Shown piece after piece: positions 1 through 8,879 of a DNA stretch of 64,000 nt (positions are counted from its first letter, which is position 1; every line of letters starts with the position of its first letter). The stretch comes from JAHFPN01 sp036559465. Lineage in GTDB: Bacteria; Pseudomonadota; Alphaproteobacteria; Rhizobiales; Xanthobacteraceae. Position numbers and translations under genes: made by a program. The notes under the pieces were generated by a model. That model did not search any database and was not told the DNA's origin. It worked only from the letters and a program-made list of their open reading frames with translations. Location of the stretch: the NCBI GenBank assembly GCA_036559465.1, contig DATBTC010000063.1, forward strand, positions 3,923 to 67,922, in the 5' to 3' direction.

Positions 1-713
1 TGGAGGAGGCGGTGCTGAAGCTCGCCAATGGCTCCGAGCGGGCGGGCCGCGATCTGGCTGCGATCCTGGAAGAGGCGCGCAACGCCCGCACGGTGCTGCG
101 CGGCTTGCATCCGCGCTATGACCGCTCGGTCGTCGAGCAGATCGCGATCGCCGGCGCGCTTTCCACAGAGATACTCTCCGATCCGAAAAAGGCCGAGGCC
201 GCAGCCGCTTATGTCGCGAGGCGCCTCGATGCGCTGTCCGACGAGACCGAGCGCGGCTGGGTCGGCGCGAGCGACGCGGAGGGTTTCAAGTTTATTCGCA
301 CCGTGCGCGGCGTGCGCGAGGTCGCCGTGGTCGATCAGGCCTTCCTCAGCTCGGCCGACGCGCGCAAGCTCGACGGCATGGCCGTGCACTTGCAGGAAAT
401 CTACGCCAAGCCCGCCAAGCTGATGCGCAAGGGCGAGGAGACGGCGGTCTATGGCCCGGTCGGCCTGTTCGAGGGCGTCACCGGCACCGGCCGCAAGGGC
501 CTCGCGCTCCAGCGCTACAAGGGCTTGGGCGAGATGAACCCGGAGCAGCTCTGGGAGACTACGCTCGACGTCAACGCGCGCTCGCTGATGAAGGTGACGA
601 TCAAGGAGGTCGACGAGGCCAATAACCTGTTCGGCGACCTGATGGGCGACGACGTGGAGCCGCGGCGCAATTTCATCGAGAAGAACGCGCTCTCGGCGAG
701 CGTGGACGTCTAG
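1..713 (+). CDS. gyrB: DNA gyrase subunit B, C-terminal part (5' end outside window)
   Basis: The frame is open from the window edge, so the start codon lies upstream. About 237 residues of the type IIA topoisomerase B subunit remain: the end of the TOPRIM-containing half and the C-terminal tail. The ALQRYKGLGEMNPEQLWETT block followed by LMGDDVEPRRNFIEKNAL is the gyrase B ending. ParE normally has a different tail (MPPAQLKETT...), so gyrB is preferred. The region between the TOPRIM part and the RYKGLG motif is the longer version usual in alphaproteobacterial GyrB. The protein pairs with GyrA to introduce negative supercoils using ATP. Confidence 0.9.
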   Translation, partial: EEAVLKLANGSERAGRDLAAILEEARNARTVLRGLHPRYDRSVVEQIAIAGALSTEILSDPKKAEAAAAYVARRLDALSDETERGWVGASDAEGFKFIRTVRGVREVAVVDQAFLSSADARKLDGMAVHLQEIYAKPAKLMRKGEETAVYGPVGLFEGVTGTGRKGLALQRYKGLGEMNPEQLWETTLDVNARSLMKVTIKEVDEANNLFGDLMGDDVEPRRNFIEKNALSASVDV

Positions 714-722
714 GCGCGCACA

Positions 723-1166
723 TTGAACGACCAAGACGAAAATCTGCAGCGCCGTCTATTGGGCACCTGGAAGCTCGTTTCCGCGGTGCGCGAAGAAATC
801 CCCTCCGGCCGCAAGACCGATTTCTTCGGGCCCGATCCGGTCGGCTACCTCACCTACAGTCCGGAAGGGCGCATGTTCGCGCTCATCGTACGCGGCGACC
901 GCAAGCGCCCTAAGGGCGCGGTTGCGGCGCCCTCGGAGATCGAGGCGCTGTTCAAGAGCGCCGTGAGCTACACGGGGAAATTCACCGTCGAGGGCAACGA
1001 GGTCATTCATTACGTTGACGCGTCGATGAACGAGGCCTGGACCGGCACCGTGCAGCGCCGCACCGCGGCTTTCGAGAATGGGCGTCTCGCACTCTCGACG
1101 CCGCCGTCGCCCGATCCGCTCGATGGCCTGCACAGCGTCCGCACCATGACCTGGGAGCGGGCCTAG
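723..1166 (+). CDS. lipocalin-like domain protein
   Basis: 147 residues, TTG start nine bases after the gyrB stop. The opening LLGTWKLVSAVREEIPSG and the GYLTYSPEGRMFALIV segment match the lipocalin-like family (PF13924 type), small beta-barrel proteins of unknown ligand. There is no signal peptide, so it is probably cytoplasmic. No ATG lies near the domain start, and the spacing to gyrB suggests co-transcription. Its stop codon overlaps the stop of the convergent oxidoreductase gene in the four bases CTAG. The substrate or ligand cannot be inferred. Confidence 0.7.
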   Translation: MNDQDENLQRRLLGTWKLVSAVREEIPSGRKTDFFGPDPVGYLTYSPEGRMFALIVRGDRKRPKGAVAAPSEIEALFKSAVSYTGKFTVEGNEVIHYVDASMNEAWTGTVQRRTAAFENGRLALSTPPSPDPLDGLHSVRTMTWERA

Positions 1167-2161
1167 GGCACGAGCAGCAGCGAGCCGGTCGATTTCCGCG
1201 CTTCAAGGTCGCGATGCGCCTCGGCCGCGTCCTTCAATGCGTAAGTCTTGCCGATCTCGACCTTGAGCACGCCTTTTATCACAAGCTCGAACAGCTCGAC
1301 CGCCGCTGTGCGCATGGTCTCCGCGTCGCGGATATAAGTGCTCAGGCCCGGCCGGCTCACGGACAATGAGCGCTTGGCGAGCAACAGAAGATCGAGCGGC
1401 GGCACATGCCCGGAAGCATTGCCGTAGTTCACCGCCATCCCGAATGGCTGGATGCATTCGAGCGAGGCCTGGAACGTATCCTTGCCGACGCCGTCGAACA
1501 CCGCCGCAACGCCTTGCGGCGCGAGCTGCTTCACCGCGGCGACGAAATCCGTCTCGCGATAGAAAATCGTATGGTCGCAGCCATGCGCCTTGGCGACCCG
1601 CGCCTTTTCCGCCGAGCCCACCGTGCCGATCACCCTGGCGCCGAGATGCTTGGCCCATTGGCAGAGGATCAAGCCGACGCCGCTCGCGGCGGTGTGGATC
1701 AGGATGGTGTCGCCGGGCTTGGGTTTGAAGACGCGGTTGATGATGAGCGATGCCGTGAAACCCTTGACCATCAGCGCCGCCGCTTGCCGGTCGGAGACAC
1801 CGTCCGGAAGCGCAATCAGCCGCTCCACCGGAACATTGCGTGCCTCTGCGTAAGCGCCGCTTGCTTGAAAAAACTCGCCCTTCATTCCGGCATAAACGAT
1901 CCGGTCACCGGGCTTGAACCCGCCGGCGCCCGCTCCGACGCTCTCGATGACGCCGGCCGCCTCGTTGCCGAGGATGATCGGGAATTCCTGCGGCTTGGCC
2001 AGATAAAAGCCGCCGCGCCGCACATTGACGTCGGAATAATTGATCCCGATCGCGCTATGGCGGATGCGCGCCTCGCCGGCGGCGAGCGGCGAAAGCTCGA
2101 TCTCTTCCCAACGCATCACCTCGGGCCCGCCATTGGCGTGGATGCGGATGGCGTGCGTCAT
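1163..2161 (-). CDS. NAD(P)H:quinone oxidoreductase, zinc-independent MDR family
   Basis: 332 residues of the zeta-crystallin / QOR branch of medium-chain dehydrogenases. It starts with a GroES-like domain (MTHAIRIHANGGPEVM...) and carries the Rossmann segment IHTAASGVGLILCQWAKHLGARVIGTVGS, which binds NADPH. The cysteines that bind catalytic zinc in true alcohol dehydrogenases are absent. The ATG at 2161 is chosen because the frame upstream of it runs through the neighbouring hydrolase gene. It is 11 bases downstream of the MBL-fold gene on the same strand and probably in one operon. The expected role is one- or two-electron reduction of quinones or enones in the cytoplasm; the substrate is not determinable. 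Confidence 0.85.
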   Translation of the reverse strand: MTHAIRIHANGGPEVMRWEEIELSPLAAGEARIRHSAIGINYSDVNVRRGGFYLAKPQEFPIILGNEAAGVIESVGAGAGGFKPGDRIVYAGMKGEFFQASGAYAEARNVPVERLIALPDGVSDRQAAALMVKGFTASLIINRVFKPKPGDTILIHTAASGVGLILCQWAKHLGARVIGTVGSAEKARVAKAHGCDHTIFYRETDFVAAVKQLAPQGVAAVFDGVGKDTFQASLECIQPFGMAVNYGNASGHVPPLDLLLLAKRSLSVSRPGLSTYIRDAETMRTAAVELFELVIKGVLKVEIGKTYALKDAAEAHRDLEARKSTGSLLLVP

Positions 2162-2172
2162 CGGTCCGTCCG

Positions 2173-2814
2173 TCAGCCTTGCAGGAACTGGTTGATGCGC
2201 CGTTCCTTGCCGATCGTTGAAGCTGGGCCATGGCCGGGCAGGATCGCGAACTCGTCGCCGAGCGGCAGCAACCTCGTCTTGATCCCGGAGATCAGCAGCG
2301 CGTGATCGCCATAGGGCATGTCGGTGCGTCCCACCGAGCCCGCAAACAGCGTGTCGCCGACCAGGGCGAGCTTTGACGGCGCATGCACGAATACCACGTG
2401 CCCCGGCGTATGGCCGGGCACCTGCAGCACGTCGAGCATAAGCCCGCCGAACTCGACCGTGTCGCCTTGCTTGAGCCAGCGTCCAGGCGTGACCGGCCGC
2501 GCGTCGGCCATGCCGAATTTCGGGCCGCTCTCGGCCAAACGATCGAGCAGAAAGCGATCCGCCTCGTGCGGGCCCTCGACCGGGATCGAAAGCGATTCCG
2601 ATAGCTCCGCCGCACCGCCAGCATGGTCGATATGGCCGTGGGTGAGAAAGATTTTCTCCGGCTTGACCTTCAGCTCGTCGATGGCGGCCCGGATGCGGGC
2701 GACCTCGCCGCCCGGGTCCACGATTGCCGCCCGCCCGGTCGCCTCGGCGACCAGTATCGAGCAATTCTGCGCGAACGGGGTGACGGGCAGGATCGCGACC
2801 TTGATTGCAGGCAT
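2173..2814 (-). CDS. MBL-fold metallo-hydrolase, glyoxalase II-like
   Basis: 213 residues. The metal-binding motif THGHIDHAGG (HxHxDH) sits near residue 60, later histidines occur at PGHTPGH and LPGHGP, and an aspartate occurs in LVGDTLFAGSVGR. This is the compact glyoxalase II-like class without the extra helical domain of GloB, and its substrate could be an S-acyl-glutathione or another thioester. The ATG is preceded by GAGG seven bases upstream. It precedes the quinone oxidoreductase gene on the same strand, so the two may act in detoxification of reactive carbonyls or quinones (inference). Confidence 0.85.
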   Translation of the reverse strand: MPAIKVAILPVTPFAQNCSILVAEATGRAAIVDPGGEVARIRAAIDELKVKPEKIFLTHGHIDHAGGAAELSESLSIPVEGPHEADRFLLDRLAESGPKFGMADARPVTPGRWLKQGDTVEFGGLMLDVLQVPGHTPGHVVFVHAPSKLALVGDTLFAGSVGRTDMPYGDHALLISGIKTRLLPLGDEFAILPGHGPASTIGKERRINQFLQG

Positions 2815-2930
2815 GGACCTCTCGCGGCTTTGTGCATCCTGCTAGCGGTCCGGCACGGCCTGCGCAATCGCCGAGCCGAGCCTTTCTCCTGCGCCCGGGA
2901 CTTGGTCTAAGGTGGGGGCAGGTGCATGCG

Positions 2931-3725
2931 ATGAGTCTCTCCGCCGAAGAGCTAGAGCGCTATGCCCGCCACATCGTGCTGCGCGAGGTGGGCGGGCCGG
3001 GCCAGCAACGCTTGAAATCCGCGCGCGTGCTGGTGGTAGGCGCAGGCGGTATTGGCTCGCCGGCGTTGCTTTATCTTGCCGCCGCCGGTGTCGGCACGCT
3101 CGGTGTCGTCGATGACGACAAGGTTTCGCTGTCCAATCTGCAGCGCCAGGTCATCCACGCGACATCCGACGTCGGCCGGCCCAAGACCGAAAGCGCCGGT
3201 GCGGCCATCCGCCGCCTCAATCCGCACGTGGCCGTCGAGCCGCACGCGGTGCGGCTGGAGGCGGGCAACGCGCTCGCGCTGATCTCGGCCTATGACGTGG
3301 TGCTCGACGGCTCGGACAATTTCGCCACCCGCTATCTGGTTTCCGACGCGTGCTTTTTCGCCAAGCGCCCGCTGGTGACCGCCGCACTCGGCACCTTCGA
3401 TGCGACGCTGACCACGATCCGCGCCCACGAGACCGGCGCCGACGGCAAGCCGAATCCGACCTATCGCTGCCTGTTCCCTGAGCCGCCGCCGCCGGGCACG
3501 GTGCCGGCCTGCGCCGAAGCCGGAATCCTGGGGGCGCTCGCAGGCGTCGCCGGGAGTCTTGCGGCGCTCGAGGCGATCCGCGCGATCGTCGGCTTCGGTG
3601 AGGGTCTTGTCGGCAAGCTCTTGATGATCGACGCGCGTTCCATGCGCTTCGAGACGCTCAGCTATGGCTGGGACGAGAACAATCCACTTTCAGGGAAGAA
3701 GCCGGCGATAAAGCCACCGTCTTGA
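2931..3725 (+). CDS. moeB: MoeB/ThiF-family adenylyltransferase
   Basis: 264 residues of the E1-like fold that adenylates the C-terminal glycine of a small sulfur-carrier protein (MoaD or ThiS). The ATP loop is VVGAGGIGSP near residue 35, followed by DDDKVSLSNLQRQ with the ATP-contacting arginine, and by the C-terminal CAEAGILGALAGVAGSLAA segment. ATG 2931 is preferred over the upstream start because the family begins at SLSAEELERYARHI and a G-rich ribosome site (GGTGGGGGCAGG) lies in front of it. No ThiS or MoaD partner gene is adjacent, so MoeB and ThiF cannot be separated with certainty. Confidence 0.85.
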   Translation: MSLSAEELERYARHIVLREVGGPGQQRLKSARVLVVGAGGIGSPALLYLAAAGVGTLGVVDDDKVSLSNLQRQVIHATSDVGRPKTESAGAAIRRLNPHVAVEPHAVRLEAGNALALISAYDVVLDGSDNFATRYLVSDACFFAKRPLVTAALGTFDATLTTIRAHETGADGKPNPTYRCLFPEPPPPGTVPACAEAGILGALAGVAGSLAALEAIRAIVGFGEGLVGKLLMIDARSMRFETLSYGWDENNPLSGKKPAIKPPS

Positions 3726-3734
3726 GGTGCTCAA

Positions 3735-4739
3735 TTAAAGCGTCGCCGGCAGAACTCTATCCGGCGGGCGGTGCCCATCCATGAAGGTCTTGATGTTGAC
3801 GATGACCTTCTCGCCCATGTCGACGCGTCCCTCGATCGTCGAAGAAGCCATGTGCGGCAACAGCACGACCTTGTTTTGACGCGCGAGCTTGACGAGCTTG
3901 GGGCTCACTGCCGGCTCGTGCTCGTAGACGTCGAGCCCTGCGCCGCCGAGTTCGCCGGCTTCGACCATGCGCACCAGCGCGTTCTCGTCGATCACCTCGC
4001 CGCGTGCGGTATTCACGACATAAGCCTCGGGCCGCATCAACTTCAGCCGTCGCGCCGAGAGCAAGTGGTACGTCGCCGGCGTATGCGGGCAATTGACCGA
4101 GACGATGTCCATGCGCGCCAGCATCTGGTCGAGGCTTTCCCAATAGGTCGCCTCGAGCGCTTCCTCGATCTCGGGCGCCACGCGACGGCGGTTGTGATAA
4201 TGGATCTGCAATCCGAACGCCTTGGCGCGCCTGGCGACCGCGGCGCCGATGCGGCCCATGCCGATGATGCCGAGCCGCTTGCCGCCCATGCGGTGTCCGA
4301 GCATCCAGGTCGGCGTCCATCCGCCCCATTCCTTGTCGCTCGTGAGCACGCTGGCGCCCTCGGCGAGCCGGCGCGGCACGGCGAGAATCAGCGCCATGGT
4401 CATGTCGGCGACGTCCTCGGTGAGTACGCCCGGCGTATTGGTCACGGTGATACCGCGCGTGAGCGCGGTAGCGACGTCGATATGATCCACGCCGTTGCCG
4501 AAATTCGCGATCAGCCGCAGATTTTCGCCGGCCTGGGAGAGCACGGCCGTGTCGATGCGATCTGTGATCGTGGGCACCAGCACGTCGGCGGATTTCGCCG
4601 CGGCCACGAGCTCGGCCTGGCTCATCGGCCGGTCGTCCACGTTGAGGCGCGCATCGAACAACTCGCGCATCCGCGTCTCGACCCGCTCCGGCAGGCGCCG
4701 CGTGACCACGACGAGCGGCTTTTTCTTCGAAGTCGGCAT
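3735..4739 (-). CDS. D-2-hydroxyacid dehydrogenase (glyoxylate / hydroxypyruvate reductase type)
   Basis: 334 residues of the D-isomer-specific 2-hydroxyacid dehydrogenase family. Visible are the catalytic-domain segment ANFGNGVDHIDV, the NAD-binding loop GIIGMGRIGAAVARRAKAFG, the catalytic arginine in VVNTARGEVID and the His at LLPHMASST. The segment NTPGVLTEDVADMT is typical of glyoxylate reductases (GyaR), but substrate choice within the family is hard to read. It converges on moeB with nine bases between the two stops. The role is NAD(P)H-dependent reduction of glyoxylate or hydroxypyruvate in the cytoplasm. Confidence 0.85.
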   Translation of the reverse strand: MPTSKKKPLVVVTRRLPERVETRMRELFDARLNVDDRPMSQAELVAAAKSADVLVPTITDRIDTAVLSQAGENLRLIANFGNGVDHIDVATALTRGITVTNTPGVLTEDVADMTMALILAVPRRLAEGASVLTSDKEWGGWTPTWMLGHRMGGKRLGIIGMGRIGAAVARRAKAFGLQIHYHNRRRVAPEIEEALEATYWESLDQMLARMDIVSVNCPHTPATYHLLSARRLKLMRPEAYVVNTARGEVIDENALVRMVEAGELGGAGLDVYEHEPAVSPKLVKLARQNKVVLLPHMASSTIEGRVDMGEKVIVNIKTFMDGHRPPDRVLPATL

Positions 4740-4900
4740 CGTCCTGCGGTGACCTTCCGTTAACCGGGCACTGGCTTTCTCTCTAGCAGACGGGGTTGCC
4801 CGAACAAGACCGGCACCATCGAGCGCGCTCTTGACAGGGGCCGGGGCCGCCGGCCTTCCTGCGGGGCGGGGGAATCAAACGGCGAGGGGACGGCGGATCG

Positions 4901-5434
4901 ATGGTAATTCGCACGCACATTGATTGGCCGCAAATTGCGGGGGCGCTCCTGCTGCTCGTATTTTTTGCGGCGCCGACCGGCGTGTTGGGCCAGACCGCGG
5001 GGACCGCGAGCGGCTTGCCGGTTCCGCGCTACGTCAGCCTCAAGGTCGACAAGGTCAATGTGCGCAAAGGGCCCTCGCGCGAGCACGAGGTGAACTGGGT
5101 CTTCACCCGCGCCGGGTTGCCGGTGGAAGTCACCGCCGAGTTCGAGAACTGGCGGCGCATCCGCGACGCCGAGGGCTCCGAGGGCTGGGTCTTCCACTCC
5201 ATGCTTTCGGGCCGCCGCACCGCGCTGATCTCGCCCTGGTCGAAGAGCCAGACTTTTACGCTGCACGAGCGGCCGGACCTTGCAGCGCCGGTCTCCGCGC
5301 AATTGCGGCCGGGAGTCTTGGGCACGGTCCGGGGCTGTAACGGCCGCTGGTGCCGCATTTTCGGCGATGGCTTCGACGGCTTCATCGAGCAGGAACGGCT
5401 CTGGGGCGTCTATCCCAACGAAGCGGTGCAATAA
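4901..5434 (+). CDS. exported protein with two SH3-like domains
   Basis: 177 residues. An N-terminal hydrophobic stretch (IAGALLLLVFFAAPTGVLG) ending near GQTA acts as signal peptide. It is followed by two bacterial SH3-like units: residues about 45-100 (YVSLKVDKVNVRKGPSREHEVNWVF...) and about 110-170 (TFTLHERPDLAAPVSAQL...). Proteins of this type are common next to the D-2-hydroxyacid dehydrogenase gene in rhizobia and are presumed to be periplasmic, with peptidoglycan- or ligand-binding roles. No catalytic residues are present and the precise function is unknown. Confidence 0.8.
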   Translation: MVIRTHIDWPQIAGALLLLVFFAAPTGVLGQTAGTASGLPVPRYVSLKVDKVNVRKGPSREHEVNWVFTRAGLPVEVTAEFENWRRIRDAEGSEGWVFHSMLSGRRTALISPWSKSQTFTLHERPDLAAPVSAQLRPGVLGTVRGCNGRWCRIFGDGFDGFIEQERLWGVYPNEAVQ

Positions 5435-5445
5435 CCTTAGCCACT

Positions 5446-5477
5446 AAAAAGCAAAATGGCCGGGACGAACCCGGCCA
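5446..5477 (-). terminator. intrinsic terminator of irr
   Basis: An 8-bp perfect stem (TGGCCGGG / CCCGGCCA, 5457-5464 with 5470-5477, loop of five) lies just past the irr stop on the minus strand. Read in that direction it is followed by TTTTGCTTTTTAG. Stem plus T-rich tail fits factor-independent termination. Confidence 0.75.
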
Positions 5478-5505
5478 CGGATCGATCCGCTGCGTGTCTT
5501 CGCAG

Positions 5506-6027
5506 CTAGCCCTTGCGGCGCAGGCGCACGACCACATCGACGCGAGAAACCTCGAAGCCCGCGGGCGGCTTCGGCAGCCGGTCGACCAGAAGCTCGGAAC
5601 CTGGAATATCGAAGATATTGTTGTCACCTTCGACGAAGAAGTGATGGTGGTCCGAGTTGTTGGTGTCGAAATAGGTCTTCGACCCGTCGACCGCGACCTC
5701 GCGCAACAGCCGCACCTCGGTGAACTGGTTCAGCGTGTTGTAGACGGTCGCCAGCGACACCGGGAAACGCGCGCGCAGTGCCTCTTCGTGCAGGCTTTCC
5801 GCGGTCATGTGCCGGTCGCCCTTGGCAAACAGCAGCCAGCCGAGCGCAAGCCGCTGGCGCGTCGGCCGCAGGCCCACCTCGCGCAGCATCTGCCGCACGT
5901 CATGGAACGGACAGCCGGTACGCCGCCCCGCCGCCGGTTGCGTCTGCAGCCGCTCGACCGGGAGCTCCACGTCGTCGTCCTCGAACACGGGGCGACGCGG
6001 CATGTCGTTGGTAATTGGGTCTGCCAT
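5506..6027 (-). CDS. irr: iron response regulator Irr (Fur family)
   Basis: 173 residues. The Fur-type winged helix (LREVGLRPTRQRLALGWLLF, then SLATVYNTLNQFTEVRLLREV) is followed by a His-rich SDHHHFF cluster, the mark of Irr rather than Fur. Near the N-terminus, GCPFHDV holds the Cys-Pro motif that in Bradyrhizobium Irr binds heme and triggers degradation. Irr accumulates under iron limitation and controls heme and iron genes by direct promoter binding. It is divergent from fabA, the usual rhizobial arrangement, with 166 bases between. I could not identify an ICE box in that gap by eye. Confidence 0.93.
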   Translation of the reverse strand: MADPITNDMPRRPVFEDDDVELPVERLQTQPAAGRRTGCPFHDVRQMLREVGLRPTRQRLALGWLLFAKGDRHMTAESLHEEALRARFPVSLATVYNTLNQFTEVRLLREVAVDGSKTYFDTNNSDHHHFFVEGDNNIFDIPGSELLVDRLPKPPAGFEVSRVDVVVRLRRKG

Positions 6028-6193
6028 GTTGTCTCGATAATAGGGAGGCGATGCCCTAGGCGCAACACCCGGCCCAACAAGGCTTTTTGCGCGAAATCGA
6101 GGGCTATTCCACGGACCTCTGTGCCTTTCGGGTATCAGGTTGCTGTGTTAGGAAATTTGCGGCCTGAAACGGGGCCGGTGTCCCAGAGCGGCA

Positions 6194-6727
6194 ATGAGCG
6201 AGCGGCGCGCGAACTACGAATACGAGGATCTGCTGACCTGCGGGCGCGGCGAGCTTTTCGGCGCGGGCAATGCCCAGTTGCCGTTGCCGCCGATGCTGAT
6301 GTTCGACCGCATTTCGGAAATCGCCGAGACCGGCGGCCAGCATGGCAAGGGCCTGATGCGGGCCGAGCTGAAGGTGCGGCCGGATCTGTGGTTCTTTTCC
6401 TGCCATTTCAAGGGCGATCCGGTCATGCCCGGCTGCCTCGGGATCGATGCGCTCTGGCAGATGCTCGGCTTTTTCCTTGGCTGGCTTGGGGCGCCGGGCC
6501 GGGGCCGGGCGCTCGGCGTCGGCGAGATCAAACTCTCCGGTCAGGTGCTGCCGACGGTAAAGAACGTCGTTTATGGCATCGACATCAAACGCGTGATGCG
6601 TTCCAAGCTCGTGCTCGGTATCGCCGACGGGTGGCTCTCCGCCGACGGCGAGACCATCTATCGCGCTTTCGACCTCAAGGTCGGCCTGTTCCGCGCCGAC
6701 CAGGAGACGCAAGCGGCGAAAGCCTGA
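6194..6727 (+). CDS. fabA: 3-hydroxydecanoyl-ACP dehydratase / isomerase FabA
   Basis: 177 residues, typical for FabA. The catalytic pair is His71 in SCHFKGDPVMPG and Asp85 in GCLGIDALWQ of the hot-dog fold. FabA dehydrates 3-hydroxydecanoyl-ACP and isomerises trans-2- to cis-3-decenoyl-ACP, the branch point for unsaturated fatty acids in anaerobic-type synthesis. It is the first gene of a fabA-fabB-fabI run, with 48 bases before fabB. Confidence 0.95.
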   Translation: MSERRANYEYEDLLTCGRGELFGAGNAQLPLPPMLMFDRISEIAETGGQHGKGLMRAELKVRPDLWFFSCHFKGDPVMPGCLGIDALWQMLGFFLGWLGAPGRGRALGVGEIKLSGQVLPTVKNVVYGIDIKRVMRSKLVLGIADGWLSADGETIYRAFDLKVGLFRADQETQAAKA

Positions 6728-6775
6728 AGGCGCGCGGCCGAAGCCCGGCCGGCCGCCCGGATCGACGAGGCAGAC

Positions 6776-7993
6776 ATGCGACGAGTGGTCGTCAGCGGGA
6801 TGGGCATCGTCTCGTCCATCGGCAACAGCACGCAAGAAGTGCTGGCTTCGCTGCGCGAAGCCAAGAGCGGAATTTCCGCGGCCGCGGACTACAAGCGCCT
6901 GGGGTTTCGTTGCCAGGTGCACGGCGCGCCGACGCTCGATCCGGTCGGCATGGTGGACCGGCGCGCGCTACGCTTCCTCGGCGGCGGTGCAGCCTGGAAT
7001 CATGTCGCCATGGACCAGGCGATCCGCGATGCCGGGCTCGAGCCCGGCGAAGTCTCCAACGTGAAAACCGGCATCATCATGGGCTCGGGCGGGCCCTCGA
7101 CGCGCACGCTGGTCGAGGCCGCCGACATCACGCGCGAAAAGGGTCCCAAGCGCGTCGGCCCCTTCGCGGTGCCCAAGGCCATGTCGTCGACCGCCTCGGC
7201 AACGCTTGCCACCTGGTTCAAGATCAAGGGGGTCAATTATTCGATCTCCTCGGCGTGCGCGACTTCCAACCACTGCATCGGCAACTCCTACGAGATGATC
7301 CAGGCCGGCAAGCAGGACATCATGTTCGCCGGCGGTTGCGAGGAGCTCGACTGGACGCTCTCGGTCCTGTTCGACGCCATGGGCGCCATGTCGTCGGGCT
7401 TCAACGACACGCCCGAGAAGGCGTCGCGCGCCTATGACAAGGACCGCGACGGCTTCGTCATCGCAGGCGGTGCTGGCGTCGTGGTGCTGGAAGAACTTGA
7501 GCACGCCAAGGCGCGCGGCGCGCGCATCTACGGCGAAATCACCGGCTACGGCGCCACCTCCGACGGCCACGACATGGTACAGCCTTCCGGCGAGGGCGCG
7601 GTGCGCTGCATGCGGATGGCGCTCGACGACGTCAAAGCGCCGGTCGATTACATCAATCCGCACGCGACCTCCACCCTGATCGGCGATCTGAAGGAGATCG
7701 AGGCGATCCGCGAAGTGTTCGGCGCGAAATGTCCGCCGATTTCCGCCACCAAGTCGCTGACCGGTCATTCGCTCGGCGCCACCGGCGTTCAGGAAGTGAT
7801 CTATTCGTTGCTGATGATGCAGAACGGCTTCATCTGCGGGAGCGCCAATATCGAGACGCTCGACCCGGCCTTCGCCGACATGCCGATTCTGCGCGAACGC
7901 AAGGACAATGTTCAGCTCGGCTGCGTGCTTTCGAATTCCTTCGGCTTCGGCGGCACCAACGCCTCGATCGTCCTGCAGCGTGCCGACGCATGA
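6776..7993 (+). CDS. fabB: 3-oxoacyl-ACP synthase I FabB
   Basis: 405 residues of the thiolase fold. The catalytic triad is Cys161 in SISSACATSNH, His296 in NPHATST and His331 in LTGHSLGATG, with a Lys at 326. Presence beside fabA marks it as FabB, which elongates cis-3-decenoyl-ACP and so makes unsaturated fatty acids, rather than FabF. The ATG follows GACGAGGCAGAC. Its stop overlaps the fabI start (ATGA), implying translational coupling. Confidence 0.95.
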   Translation: MRRVVVSGMGIVSSIGNSTQEVLASLREAKSGISAAADYKRLGFRCQVHGAPTLDPVGMVDRRALRFLGGGAAWNHVAMDQAIRDAGLEPGEVSNVKTGIIMGSGGPSTRTLVEAADITREKGPKRVGPFAVPKAMSSTASATLATWFKIKGVNYSISSACATSNHCIGNSYEMIQAGKQDIMFAGGCEELDWTLSVLFDAMGAMSSGFNDTPEKASRAYDKDRDGFVIAGGAGVVVLEELEHAKARGARIYGEITGYGATSDGHDMVQPSGEGAVRCMRMALDDVKAPVDYINPHATSTLIGDLKEIEAIREVFGAKCPPISATKSLTGHSLGATGVQEVIYSLLMMQNGFICGSANIETLDPAFADMPILRERKDNVQLGCVLSNSFGFGGTNASIVLQRADA

Positions 7994-8847
7994 CCAAGTC
8001 GGTACAGGCGTTGTTGGCGGGCAAGCGCGGCCTCATCATGGGGGTCGCCAACGACCATTCCATCGCCTGGGGCATCGCCCAGGCGGCGCATGCGCAGGGC
8101 GCGGAACTCGCTTTTACTTATCAGGGCGAGGCGCTCGGCAAGCGCGTGCGGCCGCTCGCCGAGTCGCTCGGCGCCAAGCTCATCCTGCCCTGCGACGTGG
8201 AGGACGCGGCCTCGGTCGATCGCGTTTTCGCCGAGCTCAAGCGCGCCTGGGGTAGTCTCGACTTCGTCGTGCACGCCATCGCCTTCTCCGACAAGAACGA
8301 GCTCAAGGGCCGCTACGCCGATACTTCGCGCGAGAACTTCGTCCGCACCATGCTGGTTTCCTGCTTCTCCTTCACCGAGATCGCCAAGCGCGCCGGCAAC
8401 TTGATGAAACCGGGCGGCTCGATCCTGACGCTCACGTTCGGCGGCTCGGCCCGCGTCATGCCGAACTACAACGTGATGGGCGTGGCCAAGGCCGCGCTCG
8501 AGGCGAGCGTCCGGTATCTCGCCGCCGATTTCGGGCCCAAGGGTATTCGCGTCAACGCCATTTCCGCGGGCCCGGTGCGCACGCTGGCCGGCGCCGGCAT
8601 CGCCAACGCGCGCTTCATGTTCAATTTCCAGAAGCGCCATTCGCCGCTGCGCCGCCCGGTCACCATCGAGGACGTCGGGGGTGCTGCGCTCTTTTTGCTC
8701 TCTGGCCTTTCCTCGGCGGTGACCGGCGAGATCGTCTATGTCGATGCCGGGTACAACGTCATCTCCATGCCTAATCCCGAAGACTTGAAGAACGGCGAGG
8801 ACGAGGCCGACAGCAGGAACGGCGTCACCCCTAAGGCAGCAGAGTAG
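7990..8847 (+). CDS. fabI: enoyl-ACP reductase FabI (NADH)
   Basis: 285 residues. The short-chain dehydrogenase variant of FabI carries the cofactor segment LIMGVANDHSIAWGIA and the active site Tyr160-x6-Lys167 (PNYNVMGVAKAALE). The C-terminal tail is rich in acidic residues. It reduces trans-2-enoyl-ACP in the last step of each elongation round and is the triclosan/diazaborine target family. The start at 7990 overlaps the fabB stop by four bases; homologues begin at this point and no closer ATG exists. Confidence 0.94.
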   Translation: MTKSVQALLAGKRGLIMGVANDHSIAWGIAQAAHAQGAELAFTYQGEALGKRVRPLAESLGAKLILPCDVEDAASVDRVFAELKRAWGSLDFVVHAIAFSDKNELKGRYADTSRENFVRTMLVSCFSFTEIAKRAGNLMKPGGSILTLTFGGSARVMPNYNVMGVAKAALEASVRYLAADFGPKGIRVNAISAGPVRTLAGAGIANARFMFNFQKRHSPLRRPVTIEDVGGAALFLLSGLSSAVTGEIVYVDAGYNVISMPNPEDLKNGEDEADSRNGVTPKAAE

Positions 8848-8879
8848 AAGAGCGACGACGAGCACCGGGAGCACCGATT

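Noticed and set aside
1..713. ParE rather than GyrB
   Set aside because: The MNPEQLWETT and EPRRNFIE C-terminal motifs are gyrase-type; the ParE ending was not found.
6028..6193. Irr-binding (ICE) or Fur box between irr and fabA
   Set aside because: No convincing match by eye. A motif scan would be needed.
5350..7437. A 695-codon plus-strand frame across irr, fabA and the start of fabB
   Set aside because: It overlaps three well-supported genes in other frames and gives no recognisable protein. High GC makes stops rare.
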